Of a stretch of 56,857 nucleotides of DNA, positions 24,480-34,639 are shown piece after piece. Numbering within the stretch: the stretch's first letter is position 1; the number at the start of each line of letters is the position of its first letter. Source of the stretch: Candidatus Latescibacterota bacterium (GTDB taxonomy: Bacteria > Krumholzibacteriota > Krumholzibacteriia > G020349025); assembly GCA_020349025.1 (NCBI GenBank), contig CP070763.1:1400558-1457414 (forward strand). The letters are read 5' to 3'. The notes beneath the pieces were generated by a model. That model was not told the DNA's origin. It ran no database searches and was given only the letters and a program-made list of their open reading frames with translations. A program made the position numbers and the translations under genes.

Positions 24480-26111
24480 ATGCATCCGATCCACTTCGAG
24501 ACCCACCCGGACCGTTACCGGCACTGGACGTTGAGCGTCGACGGAGCGATCGCGCGGCTCCGGCTCGACGTGCAGGAGGACGCGCCGCTGCATCCCGGCT
24601 ACGTTCTGAAGCTCAACTCGTACGATCTCGGCGTCGACATCGAGCTTGCGGACGCCGTCCAACGTCTGCGCTTCGAGCACCCCGAAGTGGGTGCCGTGAT
24701 CATCCAGAGCGACAAGGATCGTGTCTTCAGTGCGGGCGCCAACATCCACATGCTCGGGATGTCGACGCATGCCTTCAAGGTGAACTTCTGCAAGTATACG
24801 AACGAGACGCGTCTCGCCATCGAGGATGCCAGCCGCAACTCGGGACTGCACTTCATCGCGGCGTGCAACGGCGTCACTGCGGGTGGCGGTTACGAGCTGG
24901 CGCTCGCGTGCGACGAGATCATCCTGATCGACGACGGCAGCTCCGCGGTCAGTCTTCCCGAGGTGCCGCTCCTCGGTGTGCTCCCGGGGACCGGCGGCTT
25001 GACACGCGTTGTGGACAAGCGCCAGGTGCGCCGCGACCGCGCCGACATCTTCTGCACCCTGAGCGAAGGGATCCGCGGCAAGCGCGCGATGGAGTGGGGG
25101 CTCGTCGACGCGCTCGTTCCGCGCAGCCGCTTCGACGCCGAGGTCGAAAGCCGCGCCCGCGCGCGCGTGGAGTCCTCCACGCGGCCACAGGCGCCCGGCG
25201 TCTTGCTGCCGCCGCTCGAACCGGAGAGGGGCAACGACGGGACGCGCTACCGCCACGTCACGCTGGCACTCGATCGCGAGCATCGGCAAGCACGCATCAC
25301 CGTCCACGCTCCGAAGGAGGCTCCGCCCGCGGCGGCCGCCGGCGTGCGCGAGCAGGGAGCCGACGCCTGGCCGTTGCGCGTGTTCCGGGAGCTCGACGCG
25401 GTCCTCTGCGACCTGCGCTTCAACGAAGCGCAGTGCGGGCTGATCCTGCTGGAGACGCGCGGCGACGCCGAGCACGTGCTCGCCTGGGATCGTCTGCTGC
25501 ACGCCGAACGCCACGACTGGTTCGTGCGCGAGATCGTGCTGCATGCAGCGCGCACGCTGCGGCGGCTCGATCTCACGGCCCGCAGCCTCTTCGCCCTCGT
25601 GCAGCCCGACTCCTGCTTTGCAGGCACGCTCCTGGAGCTGGCGCTGGCTGCCGACCGCACCTACGCGCTCGACGATCCGGAGCGTCCGGTCGAGATGGCC
25701 ACGAGCCCCCTGAACGCCGGCGCCCTGCCGATGACCCACGGGCTCACGCGCCTGCAGGCGCGCTGGCTGCACGCACCCGAGCGCGTGCAGGAGGTGCTGG
25801 AGGGGGGACCGTACCGGCCGGAGGAGGCGGAAGCGGCCGCTCTCGTGACCGTCGTCGCCGACGACATCGACTGGGAGGACGAGGTGCGCGTTGCGATCGA
25901 GGAGCGCTGCAGCCTGTCGCCGGACGCTCTCACCGGCATGGAAGCGTCGCTGCGCTACCCCGGTGCCGAGAACATGTCGAGCAAGGTCTTCGGCCGACTC
26001 TCGGCGTGGCAGAACTGGGTGTTCCAGCGCCCGAACGCGGTGGGTGAGCGTGGCGCCTTGAAACTGTATGGCCGTCCCGAGCGCCCGAGCTTCGACTGGG
26101 GCCGTACGTAG
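24480..26111 (+). CDS. boxC: Benzoyl-CoA-dihydrodiol lyase BoxC
   Basis: The 543-residue cytoplasmic protein is an enlarged crotonase-family enzyme, close to the 550 or so residues usual for BoxC. Crotonase signatures are SAGANIHMLG (84-93) for the oxyanion/CoA site, then GVTAGGGYELALACD (131-145) and SLPEVPLLGVLPGTGG (158-173). A second half (about 220-540) carries another crotonase-like segment. In the aerobic benzoyl-CoA pathway, BoxC cleaves the ring of the 2,3-epoxide product hydrolytically, giving 3,4-dehydroadipyl-CoA semialdehyde and formate. ATG 24480 is preferred over an in-frame ATG at 24387. boxB follows after 48 bp. Confidence 0.93.
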   Translation: MHPIHFETHPDRYRHWTLSVDGAIARLRLDVQEDAPLHPGYVLKLNSYDLGVDIELADAVQRLRFEHPEVGAVIIQSDKDRVFSAGANIHMLGMSTHAFKVNFCKYTNETRLAIEDASRNSGLHFIAACNGVTAGGGYELALACDEIILIDDGSSAVSLPEVPLLGVLPGTGGLTRVVDKRQVRRDRADIFCTLSEGIRGKRAMEWGLVDALVPRSRFDAEVESRARARVESSTRPQAPGVLLPPLEPERGNDGTRYRHVTLALDREHRQARITVHAPKEAPPAAAAGVREQGADAWPLRVFRELDAVLCDLRFNEAQCGLILLETRGDAEHVLAWDRLLHAERHDWFVREIVLHAARTLRRLDLTARSLFALVQPDSCFAGTLLELALAADRTYALDDPERPVEMATSPLNAGALPMTHGLTRLQARWLHAPERVQEVLEGGPYRPEEAEAAALVTVVADDIDWEDEVRVAIEERCSLSPDALTGMEASLRYPGAENMSSKVFGRLSAWQNWVFQRPNAVGERGALKLYGRPERPSFDWGRT

Positions 26112-26159
26112 ACGCAACAGGAATCGCGGTCCACGCATTCGAACAGAGGGGACGACGTG

Positions 26160-27563
<1,404 letters not shown>

Positions 27564-27595
27564 GCACGCTCGAGCGCCCGCCTCGCCCCTGCCGA

Positions 27596-27618
27596 GCGCC
27601 CGCCCGTTTGGCGGGGGC
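27596..27618 (+). terminator. GC-rich hairpin after boxB
   Basis: GCGCCCGCC (27596-27604) and GGCGGGGGC (27610-27618) can form a nine-pair stem with one mismatch and a five-base loop, 33 bp after the boxB stop. No T-run follows, so it is at best a weak intrinsic terminator or an RNA-stabilising hairpin. Confidence 0.35.
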
Positions 27619-27738
27619 GTCGAGGCCCTTGCGTTGGCTGCCTGGAATCTGCAACATCTTCCAGACCACATGGCACCCCCGGGCCGGGAGTTGTCCGTCT
27701 CGCGCCGGGGTGGCTCATGCTCACGAGGGAGGTTCGCG

Positions 27739-27978
27739 ATGAGCCCTGCACGGGTCGGTCCCGGGTCAGACGGGTTCGCGCCGAATTTGGACATGAGTCG
27801 TGGCCGCGACGAGGTGGAAGACGTCGACAGCGCTGAGGAGTGGGACGAATCCGACGACGAGTCTGCAGTCGTCATCGACGACTACGACGACGACGACGAC
27901 GAGCTCGACGAACTCGAGGAGGAGGAGCTCTACGAAACGAATCGCTATCGCGATGACGACGACGACGAGGAGTACTGA
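27739..27978 (+). CDS. Small, highly acidic protein of unknown function
   Basis: The 79-residue protein starts at ATG 27739 behind a strong GAGGGAGG (six bases). After about 25 mixed residues (MSPARVGPGSDGFAPN), nearly every second residue is Asp or Glu, with runs such as DDYDDDDDELDELEEEE and DDDDDEEY at the C-terminus. The calculated charge must be strongly negative. No cysteines, signal peptide or membrane segment are seen. It could be a disordered charge-buffering, metal-binding or nucleic-acid-mimicking tail protein. It lies downstream of boxB but after a hairpin, and is convergent with the transaldolase gene. Confidence 0.65.
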   Translation: MSPARVGPGSDGFAPNLDMSRGRDEVEDVDSAEEWDESDDESAVVIDDYDDDDDELDELEEEELYETNRYRDDDDDEEY

Positions 27979-28014
27979 GACAGCCCGGCATCGCGTCTGC
28001 AGCCCAACCCCAGC

Positions 28015-29295
28015 TCAGCCGAGAAGGCCTCGCACGCGATCGTCCAGCTGCTTCTGATCGGCCGCGAAGGAGTACAAGCCGCTCAGGTTGAGGAGCGAAT
28101 CGAGCGAGGTCGTACCCGCCTGCAGCCGCGCCTGCCAGCGTTCCGCCTTTGGGATCTTCCCATCCTGCTGAATTGCATTGATCTCGTCCGGCGTGTATTC
28201 GGGGAAGAGGTCTGTTGCGCCGTGCCGGCGTAGCGCCGCAACCAGATCCGCGCCGCTCATGGCGTCGACGTTGCCGGCGCAGGTGGCGTCCAGCGCCTGC
28301 CGGAACGCGTCGGGGATGTCCCAGAGCACGTCGAAGCGCAGACTGCGCGCCGCCTCCCGGCTCACCTCCGTCTCGATGGCGGCGGCCGCGGGTCCCGCAC
28401 CCGACGGCGGGGGCGTGGCCGACGTGTGGTACGCCCGCGCCACCGACAGCGGGATCGTGAGGACGTCGGTCCCGGCCAGGGTCCACACCTGCTCGCCACC
28501 TCGCATGCTCGCGGCGATCTGGCGCGTCGCCGCCTGCCCGCTCTCACGCAGGGAGCGGATCGCCTCCTGACTGGCAACCGTTGCCTTCTCCCCCACCCCG
28601 GCGCCGCTTCCGGCGCCGGACTCGGCGGTGAACGCATTCAGGCGTCCGAGGAAGACGTTGACGTAGTCGGGGTTGCCCAGGCGCGCGGCGAGCAGGTTCT
28701 GCCGTGCCGAGAACCCGAGCGTGAAGTTGATCGGAACGCCCTCGCGCCGCAGCCGCCGCATCGCCAGCAGCCCCGCCGCGGTCAACGGCACCTTGACGAT
28801 GAAGCGCTCGGGACAGATTGCGTGGAAGCGTTTGCCGTACAGCACCGCCAGCTCGATGTCGTGTGCCAGATCGGTGTGCTCCTCCACGCTCACGAACGCA
28901 TCGAAGTGTTCGACGAGACGCAGACCGTGCCAGGCGTTGAGGACGAAGGCGATCTCCAGAAGCAGGAGCGCATCGGGAATGCGCGGCTCCCGTTGACGCA
29001 GGTGTGCTGCGGTCTCACGCACCAGCTGGTCGTACTGCCCGCGCTGCACCTCCTTGTTGAGCAGCGTGTTGTTCGTCGTCAGGGCGCTGAATTCGCTCCT
29101 CCACAGCTGCGTGATCCCGTCGACGTCACCGGTGTCGAGCCAAAGCTCGCTGCCCGCCTGCCGCACCGCCTGCCAGCGCGCATCGGTGTCGAAGCGCTTC
29201 TTCCCGAACGCAGGTTCGAAACCACGTCGCACCCACTCGTGCACTGTGGGGGCGAGAGCGTGTGCCATCTGGAGTGTCTCGGAGGAATGGATCAT
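28015..29295 (-). CDS. tal: Transaldolase-family protein
   Basis: The 426-residue cytoplasmic TIM-barrel enzyme transfers a dihydroxyacetone unit between sugar phosphates in the pentose phosphate pathway. Family features present are LWLDTGDVD (51-59, Asp), LTTNNTLL (72-79), VSVEE (135-139, Glu) and the Schiff-base lysine in IVKVPLT (K168), followed by INFTLGFSARQ. It is longer than most transaldolases (about 320-370), with a Gly/Ala-rich insertion around 255-340. ATG 29295 has AAGGGA eight bases upstream. It is downstream of the GH13 gene on the same strand, separated by a strong hairpin. Confidence 0.88.
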   Translation of the reverse strand: MIHSSETLQMAHALAPTVHEWVRRGFEPAFGKKRFDTDARWQAVRQAGSELWLDTGDVDGITQLWRSEFSALTTNNTLLNKEVQRGQYDQLVRETAAHLRQREPRIPDALLLLEIAFVLNAWHGLRLVEHFDAFVSVEEHTDLAHDIELAVLYGKRFHAICPERFIVKVPLTAAGLLAMRRLRREGVPINFTLGFSARQNLLAARLGNPDYVNVFLGRLNAFTAESGAGSGAGVGEKATVASQEAIRSLRESGQAATRQIAASMRGGEQVWTLAGTDVLTIPLSVARAYHTSATPPPSGAGPAAAAIETEVSREAARSLRFDVLWDIPDAFRQALDATCAGNVDAMSGADLVAALRRHGATDLFPEYTPDEINAIQQDGKIPKAERWQARLQAGTTSLDSLLNLSGLYSFAADQKQLDDRVRGLLG

Positions 29296-29312
29296 TGCAG
29301 ATTCCCTTCGAC

Positions 29313-29348
29313 GGCCGACCCCCTCCACCCTGCGTGGTGGAGCCGGCC
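29313..29348 (-). terminator. Strong hairpin between the GH13 and transaldolase genes
   Basis: An inner stem CTCCACC/GGTGGAG (29323-29329 with 29336-29342, loop of six) is extended by an outer stem GGCCG/CGGCC (29313-29317 with 29344-29348) across an asymmetric internal loop. It is 18 bp upstream of the transaldolase ATG. A T-tract is missing, so partial termination, mRNA processing or translational control are all possible. Confidence 0.4.
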
Positions 29349-29394
29349 CAGTATGGCACAAGAAGGGAATCGACGCATGCCGACGCCGCAGCGT

Positions 29395-30708
29395 CTAGAG
29401 AATGTAGGCCACTTCGGCGGGTGCAAGCTGCAGCTCGCGCGCTGCCGACTCCTCTGCCGCGATCTCGATGCAGACGCGCAGGAAGCGCCGACCGCGCGCC
29501 TCCTCTGGAAGCGTCAGCGACTGGCTCGACTCCCAGTCCTTGTTGATGGCGATCCAGGCAGGCGCGTCCGATCCCCGCCGCTCGAGCAGGAGCGTGGGGC
29601 GATCGAGCGGCGTCCGGTTCGTGACCGTCTCACCGAGGAAGGCGTCGACGCTCCAGCAGATTTCGTGAACGCGCCGGATGAAGGAGGTCAAGTCGACGCT
29701 CTCCTCCTCCCAGTCTTCCGGACGCGTGTGCACGACGTGGAGCGCCCGGCGGAAGCCGAACTCGTAGCCAATCGGCATCAGGGCAGCGCTCGAGAATGCA
29801 GCTGCAAAGGCAAAACGCTGGCGCTGGACCGCTTCGTTGCCGCCCGTCTCGGCCCACAGGCGCGGCGTGTCGTGCGACTCGGGGAATCCAACCGAGCGCA
29901 TGCAGCTCCCGAGGTCGCGTTGCTGCTCGAGACACCACGTGGTGTCGAAGGCCCAGTACTTGGAGCTGTTGAACAGGTACTCCATTCCCGATTCACGCAG
30001 TGCATCCACTTCTTCCGCTCGCGCGCCGAGCGTCTCCGCGAGGAAGAGAACGTTCGGATTGCGGCGACGCGCGGCGTCGATGACGCGGCGCCACAGCGCG
30101 GCGGGAACCTTGTAGGCTGCATCGCAGCGGAAGCCCTCGAAACCGAGGTCGACGTATCTCTCCACGCGCTCGACCCAGAAGCTCCAGAGCGCCTCGCGCG
30201 CGCTCGATTCCGAGTGGTCGAGCTGCGCCAGGTCGCCCCACACGGTCACCCGACGAGCGTCGGCCGGGTCGATGGCGCTCGGGCTCGTGATGTTGCCCTC
30301 GGCGTCGACCCGGTACCACTCCGGGTGCTCGCGCACGAGGATCGCGTCTCGCGACGTGTGGTTGAGCACGAGGTCGATCATCGGCCGCATCCCCGCTTCA
30401 CGCACGGCCTGTAGCGTCTCGGCGAGCAGCTCCATGCCGCCGTCCGCGCGCACCTTCTCGTCGTAGTGTCGATCGGGATGAGCCGCTGGCAGGAGGATCG
30501 GGTCGACGCGCTCGTAGTCCTTGACCGCATAGCAGCTGCCGGAGAAACCGGGAAAGTGGATCGGGTTGAGAAGCAGCCAATCGAAGCCCATGCCGTGCGC
30601 GCGCCGCGCATGCTGCGGCCAGCGAGGCATCTCTCCGACCAGACGGGGAAACAGGTTGTAGATGCGCGGGGGGAGGCGCTCTGCTGGCATGCCACCCTGC
30701 AGGGTCAC
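29395..30708 (-). CDS. Alpha-amylase-family (GH13) glycosidase or transferase
   Basis: The 437-residue cytoplasmic protein (no signal peptide) is a GH13 TIM barrel with all conserved regions: MIDLVLNHT (110-118), GFRCDAAYKVP (192-202, nucleophile D196), LFLAETLG (221-228, acid/base E225) and ESHDTPRL (277-284, D280). The start of the barrel (MGFDWLLLNPIHFPGFSGSCYAVKDY in pieces from 40) recalls maltosyltransferases of the GlgE type more than secreted amylases, though it is shorter than GlgE. An intracellular glucan- or sugar-phosphate-active enzyme is likely; specificity cannot be read from sequence. Its start overlaps the stop of the upstream barrel gene by 4 bp. Confidence 0.88.
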   Translation of the reverse strand: MTLQGGMPAERLPPRIYNLFPRLVGEMPRWPQHARRAHGMGFDWLLLNPIHFPGFSGSCYAVKDYERVDPILLPAAHPDRHYDEKVRADGGMELLAETLQAVREAGMRPMIDLVLNHTSRDAILVREHPEWYRVDAEGNITSPSAIDPADARRVTVWGDLAQLDHSESSAREALWSFWVERVERYVDLGFEGFRCDAAYKVPAALWRRVIDAARRRNPNVLFLAETLGARAEEVDALRESGMEYLFNSSKYWAFDTTWCLEQQRDLGSCMRSVGFPESHDTPRLWAETGGNEAVQRQRFAFAAAFSSAALMPIGYEFGFRRALHVVHTRPEDWEEESVDLTSFIRRVHEICWSVDAFLGETVTNRTPLDRPTLLLERRGSDAPAWIAINKDWESSQSLTLPEEARGRRFLRVCIEIAAEESAARELQLAPAEVAYIL

Positions 30709-31316
30709 GGTGCCTCCGAGCGCGGACGCGAGCCTTCCAGTGGCATCTGCATGCCCACGAGAAGCGAGACGAAACCCGGCGACTCTTCCGCACCCAGGTC
30801 CATGTACGTGTAGCGCGCGCCGAGCGACCAGCGCGTCGTGCGGTAGAGAGAGCGCGAGAAGCGCAGCCCGGCGCTCAGGGCCAGGCCGTCGTGGCTGCTC
30901 TTCTGGCGCACGAAGCGGTCGCCCGTGATTCCTTCGATCGTCTCGCGTCCCCAGCCCGCGCTCAGCTGCAAGCTCAGCCGCTCCTTTTTGCTGCTCTCAC
31001 GCTCCCACCAGAGCCAGCGCAGCGGCACGCCCACGCGTGTGTAACGGCGCTCGCCTCCGAAGCCGCCGAGGCGCGGCAATCCGGTGTACGTGAACTGGAT
31101 GAACTCCGCGTCGATCCCCACCTGCACCTTCGGCGTGAGGCGCACGCGCAGGCTGCCACCGATCCCGAGACCGGCACCCCAGCCTCGTGTGAACTGCTGC
31201 GGCGTCAGCGGCGCCCCCGCCATTCCGACCGCTTCGAGCAACCAACCCGACTGCGCCCGCGCTGCGTTCGCCCCGATCAGGACAAGCAGAAAGGCGAGCG
31301 GGGCGCTCAATCGCAT
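30705..31316 (-). CDS. Outer-membrane beta-barrel protein
   Basis: The 203-residue protein has a signal peptide (MRLSAPLAFLLVLIGANAARA-Q) and alternating amphipathic strands (GGSLRVRLTPKVQVGIDAEFIQF in pieces, LSLQLSAGWG, WSLGARYTYMDLG). This is typical of a porin-like or OmpA-like small barrel. The start lies within the last codons of the E1-alpha gene (overlap about 10 bp), and the end overlaps the GH13 start, so it is embedded in the operon. A much longer in-frame extension upstream only mirrors the E1-alpha gene. Function unknown. Confidence 0.75.
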   Translation of the reverse strand: MRLSAPLAFLLVLIGANAARAQSGWLLEAVGMAGAPLTPQQFTRGWGAGLGIGGSLRVRLTPKVQVGIDAEFIQFTYTGLPRLGGFGGERRYTRVGVPLRWLWWERESSKKERLSLQLSAGWGRETIEGITGDRFVRQKSSHDGLALSAGLRFSRSLYRTTRWSLGARYTYMDLGAEESPGFVSLLVGMQMPLEGSRPRSEAP

Positions 31317-32521
31317 GCACGTGCGTAGACACCCTGGTCGACGTCGGATCCGTCCGGCATCGCGGTGCCTCGGCTCTCGAGCGCTTCGGACGCCGCGCGT
31401 TCCACTTCCTCCTGCGCGGCTCGAGCCACCTCGGCGAGGAGGAATCGGTTGCGCTCGCGACGCTCCTGCGGCAGCGCATCGCGCTCCTGCACCCAGGCAC
31501 CGGCGCCCTCCTCGAGGCGCAGATCGGAGCGCTCGAGCCACGCTTCGTAGGTGCCGACCGGGTCGCGACGGCCCCAGTACTGGAACAGCGCTGCCGGCAA
31601 CATGTCGCGCGCTTCCGCTTCGTCGTGGGTGGCGTGTCCGCCCATCCGGAAAGTCGTTGCGGTCACCAGAACTGGCCCGCGCCCCTTGCGACAGTCTGTG
31701 GCAGCCTGCGCCGTCGCGGCATAGGTATCGAGGACGTGGTTGCCGTCGCATGTGTATCCCTTCACGCCGTACGCGACGTGGAGCTTGTCGAGCGGCGCCC
31801 GCGTGTGCACTTCGACGCGGGTGCCGAGAGCGACCTGGTTGTTCTGGACGACGACCACGAGAGGCAGCGCCAGCGACGCTGCCAGGCTCATCCCCTCGTG
31901 GAAATCTCCGGTGCGCGTGCTCCCGTCTCCCACCCAGGTGAGTGCCACGCGCTCCTCGTGACGCTGCTTGAAGGCGAGCGCCACGCCGGCGAACACGGGC
32001 ACCAGAGCCGCGACCATGCTGATCGGAGGCACGAGCCCATACTCGAGATCGCCGATGTGCAGGTCCCGCCCTTTGCAGAGCTGATCCCCGGTCCCCAGGT
32101 AGGAGCGGAAGACGGCGGCCATCGGCATGCCCATCTCGCGATAGGCGCCCGCATTGCGGATCATCGGCCCGACGACGTCGCCGCTTCGGCCGCGGCGCAG
32201 CGCATGCACGCTGCCGACCGTGACGGCCTCCTCTCCCGTCCCCAACCACGCCTTGGAGATCACACCCTGCTTGACCCACCGTTTCAAGAAGGTGTCCATG
32301 AAGCGGAAACGCAAGAGACCGGCGAAGAGATCGAGGTGCTCGCGTGGAGTGAGGCAGTCGACGATGCGGCGGCGCGAGCGCGACGCGTCGAGCGTCTGGT
32401 CCCACTCCCGCAGTACCGACGCGTCGGCTTGCCAGGAGACGTACTCGGGTGGATCGTACGCTTCGGATCGAGTGACCACGCGCGCAGTATCCGCGATGTG
32501 GATACCTGCTGTCAAACGCAT
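31307..32521 (-). CDS. 2-oxoacid dehydrogenase E1-alpha subunit (pyruvate or branched-chain type)
   Basis: The 404-residue protein shows the E1-alpha thiamine-diphosphate fold. The binding motif begins WVGDGSTRTGDFHEG (197-210, GDG at 198-200) and ends at QNNQ (226-229), with the phosphorylation-loop-like region RMGGHATHDE downstream. It decarboxylates a 2-oxoacid and passes the acyl group to an E2 lipoyl protein. E1-beta, E2 and E3 genes are not adjacent; neighbours are a metallopeptidase and an outer-membrane barrel. Branched-chain oxoacid specificity is suggested by the overall pattern (long N-terminus, GTGEEAVTVGS) but is not certain. Confidence 0.87.
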   Translation of the reverse strand: MRLTAGIHIADTARVVTRSEAYDPPEYVSWQADASVLREWDQTLDASRSRRRIVDCLTPREHLDLFAGLLRFRFMDTFLKRWVKQGVISKAWLGTGEEAVTVGSVHALRRGRSGDVVGPMIRNAGAYREMGMPMAAVFRSYLGTGDQLCKGRDLHIGDLEYGLVPPISMVAALVPVFAGVALAFKQRHEERVALTWVGDGSTRTGDFHEGMSLAASLALPLVVVVQNNQVALGTRVEVHTRAPLDKLHVAYGVKGYTCDGNHVLDTYAATAQAATDCRKGRGPVLVTATTFRMGGHATHDEAEARDMLPAALFQYWGRRDPVGTYEAWLERSDLRLEEGAGAWVQERDALPQERRERNRFLLAEVARAAQEEVERAASEALESRGTAMPDGSDVDQGVYARACD

Positions 32522-32533
32522 GCGCTCGCGCGC

Positions 32534-33508
32534 TCACGCGTCGCGCTCGTCGCGCAACAGTTCGAGTGCGGCCTCCTCCGCCGCCCACTCGCGCCGGCGC
32601 CTGCGATTGCGCAGGAGCTTTCGCAGGCTCGCTGCCAGGAACAGAAGCGTCATCATTCCGAAGAGCGTCACACCGCTCGTGAGCAACGACAGGTAGCGCC
32701 AGCGACGCGAAACTTCCTGGAACACGCTTTCTGCAAAGGCGTCCACCGACAAGCCGTAGACCGCCAGGAACGCGTCCTCGAACTCCTCGCCGCGAGCCAG
32801 GCGATCGAGAAGCGGCGCAATCGGTCCACTCTGCAGCAGACGACGCACCGCGGCGTGACTCTCCAGGTACGCCAGTCGAGCACGCGCCGGGCTGGCGGGG
32901 AAGACGTTCTCCAGCTCGTCGAGGCGCACCGGGCCGCGCCCCCAGCTGACGAACCGGTCGCGCAGACGGCTGTAGTTGGAGAAGTGAACGGCGAGCCCCT
33001 CGTGCAGCCACCTCGGCATCCAGGCCTCGTCGCCGAGACGCGCATGGACGACCAGGTGCGCCACCTCGTGCGCCACCGTTTCCCGCAGGTTGAGTCGCGT
33101 CGTGTGCAGCGCCGGGCCGGAGAGCACGATGAGGTGCCGATGCGGCCGCGCGATGGCGGCGCTCCAGCTCGGCGCCTCGAGCGCCAAACGACCGCCTGCC
33201 GCTGCGATCACGATCCAGATCGGCAGCACCTCCTCTGCGCGCACGCCGAGCTCCAGCGCCACGCGCGGCAGACTCTCTCGCGCCGCCGCGACCACGCGCG
33301 CCGCATCACGCTCCCATCCCGGCGTCGCGTAGGCACGCACGTCCGCATCGCCGACCTCGTGCCACTCCTGGGGCCCGAGGTATTGCCGCAAGAGCTCCGG
33401 GTCGAGGCCGCGCCCGCCCGCATCGCGCTGCTGCGCCGCCCCCGCGACGAAGCCGCAGCAGAGAAGGAGGAACGCAAGAGCGAGATTGCGAAGAATCGTG
33501 GGAGACAT
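32534..33508 (-). CDS. Membrane-anchored gluzincin-type metallopeptidase (peptidase MA-like)
   Basis: The 324-residue protein has a signal peptide or anchor (about 5-25) and the zinc site HEVAH (147-151), with a downstream LHEGLA (168-173) supplying the third ligand E170. A transmembrane helix (about 281-301, GVTLFGMMTLLFLAASL) is followed by a basic then acidic cytoplasmic tail. The arrangement matches peptidase-MA-like proteins common in FCB-type and deltaproteobacterial genomes, probably facing the periplasm. The ATG overlaps the mnmA stop by 1 bp (TGATG), so translation is coupled. The substrate is unknown. Confidence 0.8.
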   Translation of the reverse strand: MSPTILRNLALAFLLLCCGFVAGAAQQRDAGGRGLDPELLRQYLGPQEWHEVGDADVRAYATPGWERDAARVVAAARESLPRVALELGVRAEEVLPIWIVIAAAGGRLALEAPSWSAAIARPHRHLIVLSGPALHTTRLNLRETVAHEVAHLVVHARLGDEAWMPRWLHEGLAVHFSNYSRLRDRFVSWGRGPVRLDELENVFPASPARARLAYLESHAAVRRLLQSGPIAPLLDRLARGEEFEDAFLAVYGLSVDAFAESVFQEVSRRWRYLSLLTSGVTLFGMMTLLFLAASLRKLLRNRRRRREWAAEEAALELLRDERDA

Positions 33509-34617
33509 CAGCGCAGAGCCGCGACGATCCGGCCACCGCCGACGACGACATCCGCGTCGTAGAGGACGGCCGCCTGTCCCGGTGCCACGGCAGCGTGTGG
33601 AGACTCGAACTCGATCCGCAGCGTGATCGCATCCTCGCACTCGATCCGCTTGACGCCAACCGCTGCGCTTCGATGACGCAGCTGCAGGCGCAGCCCTGTG
33701 GACTCGTCGTCGTGGCGTCGCCAGAAGGGTCGCAGCTCGACACCGCGACTGCGCAGCGACTCGGCGTCTCCCAGGACGACGGTGTTGCGCTGCGCGTCGA
33801 TCTGCTGCACGTACAACGGCTCCCCCACGGCAATCTGCAAGCCGCGACGCTGCCCGATGGTGAAGTTGCCGATCCCTGCGTGCGTCCCCAGCTGTCGGCC
33901 CTCAAGGTCGACGACCGCGCCGGGGCGTGGACTGCCGTGCGTCTCGAGGAACTCGCGGCGCTCGCCGGTGGGCAGGAAGCAGATCTCCTGGCTCTCCGCC
34001 TTCTCGGCGACCGGCAGTGCCGCATCGCGCGCGACGCGGCGCACCTGCTCCTTTTCGAGCTCGCCGAGAGGAAAGACGCACTGGCTCAAGCATGCCTCCG
34101 GCACCGCGTGCAGGAAGTAGGACTGATCCTTGGCGGCGTCGGCTCCGCGTCTCAGGAACCAGCGATCGGCTGCGCGTCCGACGCGCGCGTAGTGCCCCGT
34201 GGCCACGAGCTCCGCCCCCAGCGCGCGCGCCTGCGCCAACAGGATCGGGAAGCGCACGCTCTCGTTGCAGTCGACGCATGGATTCGGCGTGCGCCCTGCT
34301 TCGTACTCGGCGACGAAACGCTCCATGACGAGTCGGCGGAAGTCGCGCCTGACGTCGAGCGTGAAGTGCTCGATTCCGAGCGCCTCGCACACGCGTCGCG
34401 CGTCGAGCATGTGCTCGAGAGAACAGCAGCTCGTGTTGGCACCGCTTTCGACGTCGGAGTAGCAGAAGTTCTTCATCGTGATGCCGAGCACGCGCGCACC
34501 ACGGCGCTGCAGCAGCACGGCAGCGGCACTGCTGTCGACGCCGCCGCTCATGGCGAGCAGGACGGTGCGGCCGCGAAGCGCATCACGCTCCGCACGTGGA
34601 TCGTCGAGTTGCAGCAT
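33508..34617 (-). CDS. mnmA: tRNA-specific 2-thiouridylase MnmA
   Basis: The 369-residue cytoplasmic enzyme introduces sulfur at C2 of the wobble uridine (U34) in tRNA-Lys, -Glu and -Gln, using ATP and a sulfur relay. The PP-loop SGGVDS lies at 24-29. The two catalytic cysteines are in NPCVDCN (C114) and SQEICFL (C213). The C-terminal beta-barrel ends AVLYDADVVVGGGRI. A pair of extra cysteines (NTSCCSLEHM, 61-70) is typical of one MnmA subgroup. It is followed by a coupled metallopeptidase gene and preceded 22 bp upstream by a TPR gene. Confidence 0.95.
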   Translation of the reverse strand: MLQLDDPRAERDALRGRTVLLAMSGGVDSSAAAVLLQRRGARVLGITMKNFCYSDVESGANTSCCSLEHMLDARRVCEALGIEHFTLDVRRDFRRLVMERFVAEYEAGRTPNPCVDCNESVRFPILLAQARALGAELVATGHYARVGRAADRWFLRRGADAAKDQSYFLHAVPEACLSQCVFPLGELEKEQVRRVARDAALPVAEKAESQEICFLPTGERREFLETHGSPRPGAVVDLEGRQLGTHAGIGNFTIGQRRGLQIAVGEPLYVQQIDAQRNTVVLGDAESLRSRGVELRPFWRRHDDESTGLRLQLRHRSAAVGVKRIECEDAITLRIEFESPHAAVAPGQAAVLYDADVVVGGGRIVAALR

Positions 34618-34639
34618 GCGGAACTCCGCCCGGAAAAGC

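Noticed and set aside
29205..29225. GTTCGAA-type sequence resembling a tRNA T-arm
   Set aside because: It lies within the transaldolase coding sequence, and no cloverleaf can be formed around it.
31317..33011. Upstream extension of the barrel gene to 768 codons
   Set aside because: The extension only mirrors the E1-alpha and peptidase genes in another frame and is arginine-rich. A signal peptide begins at 31316.
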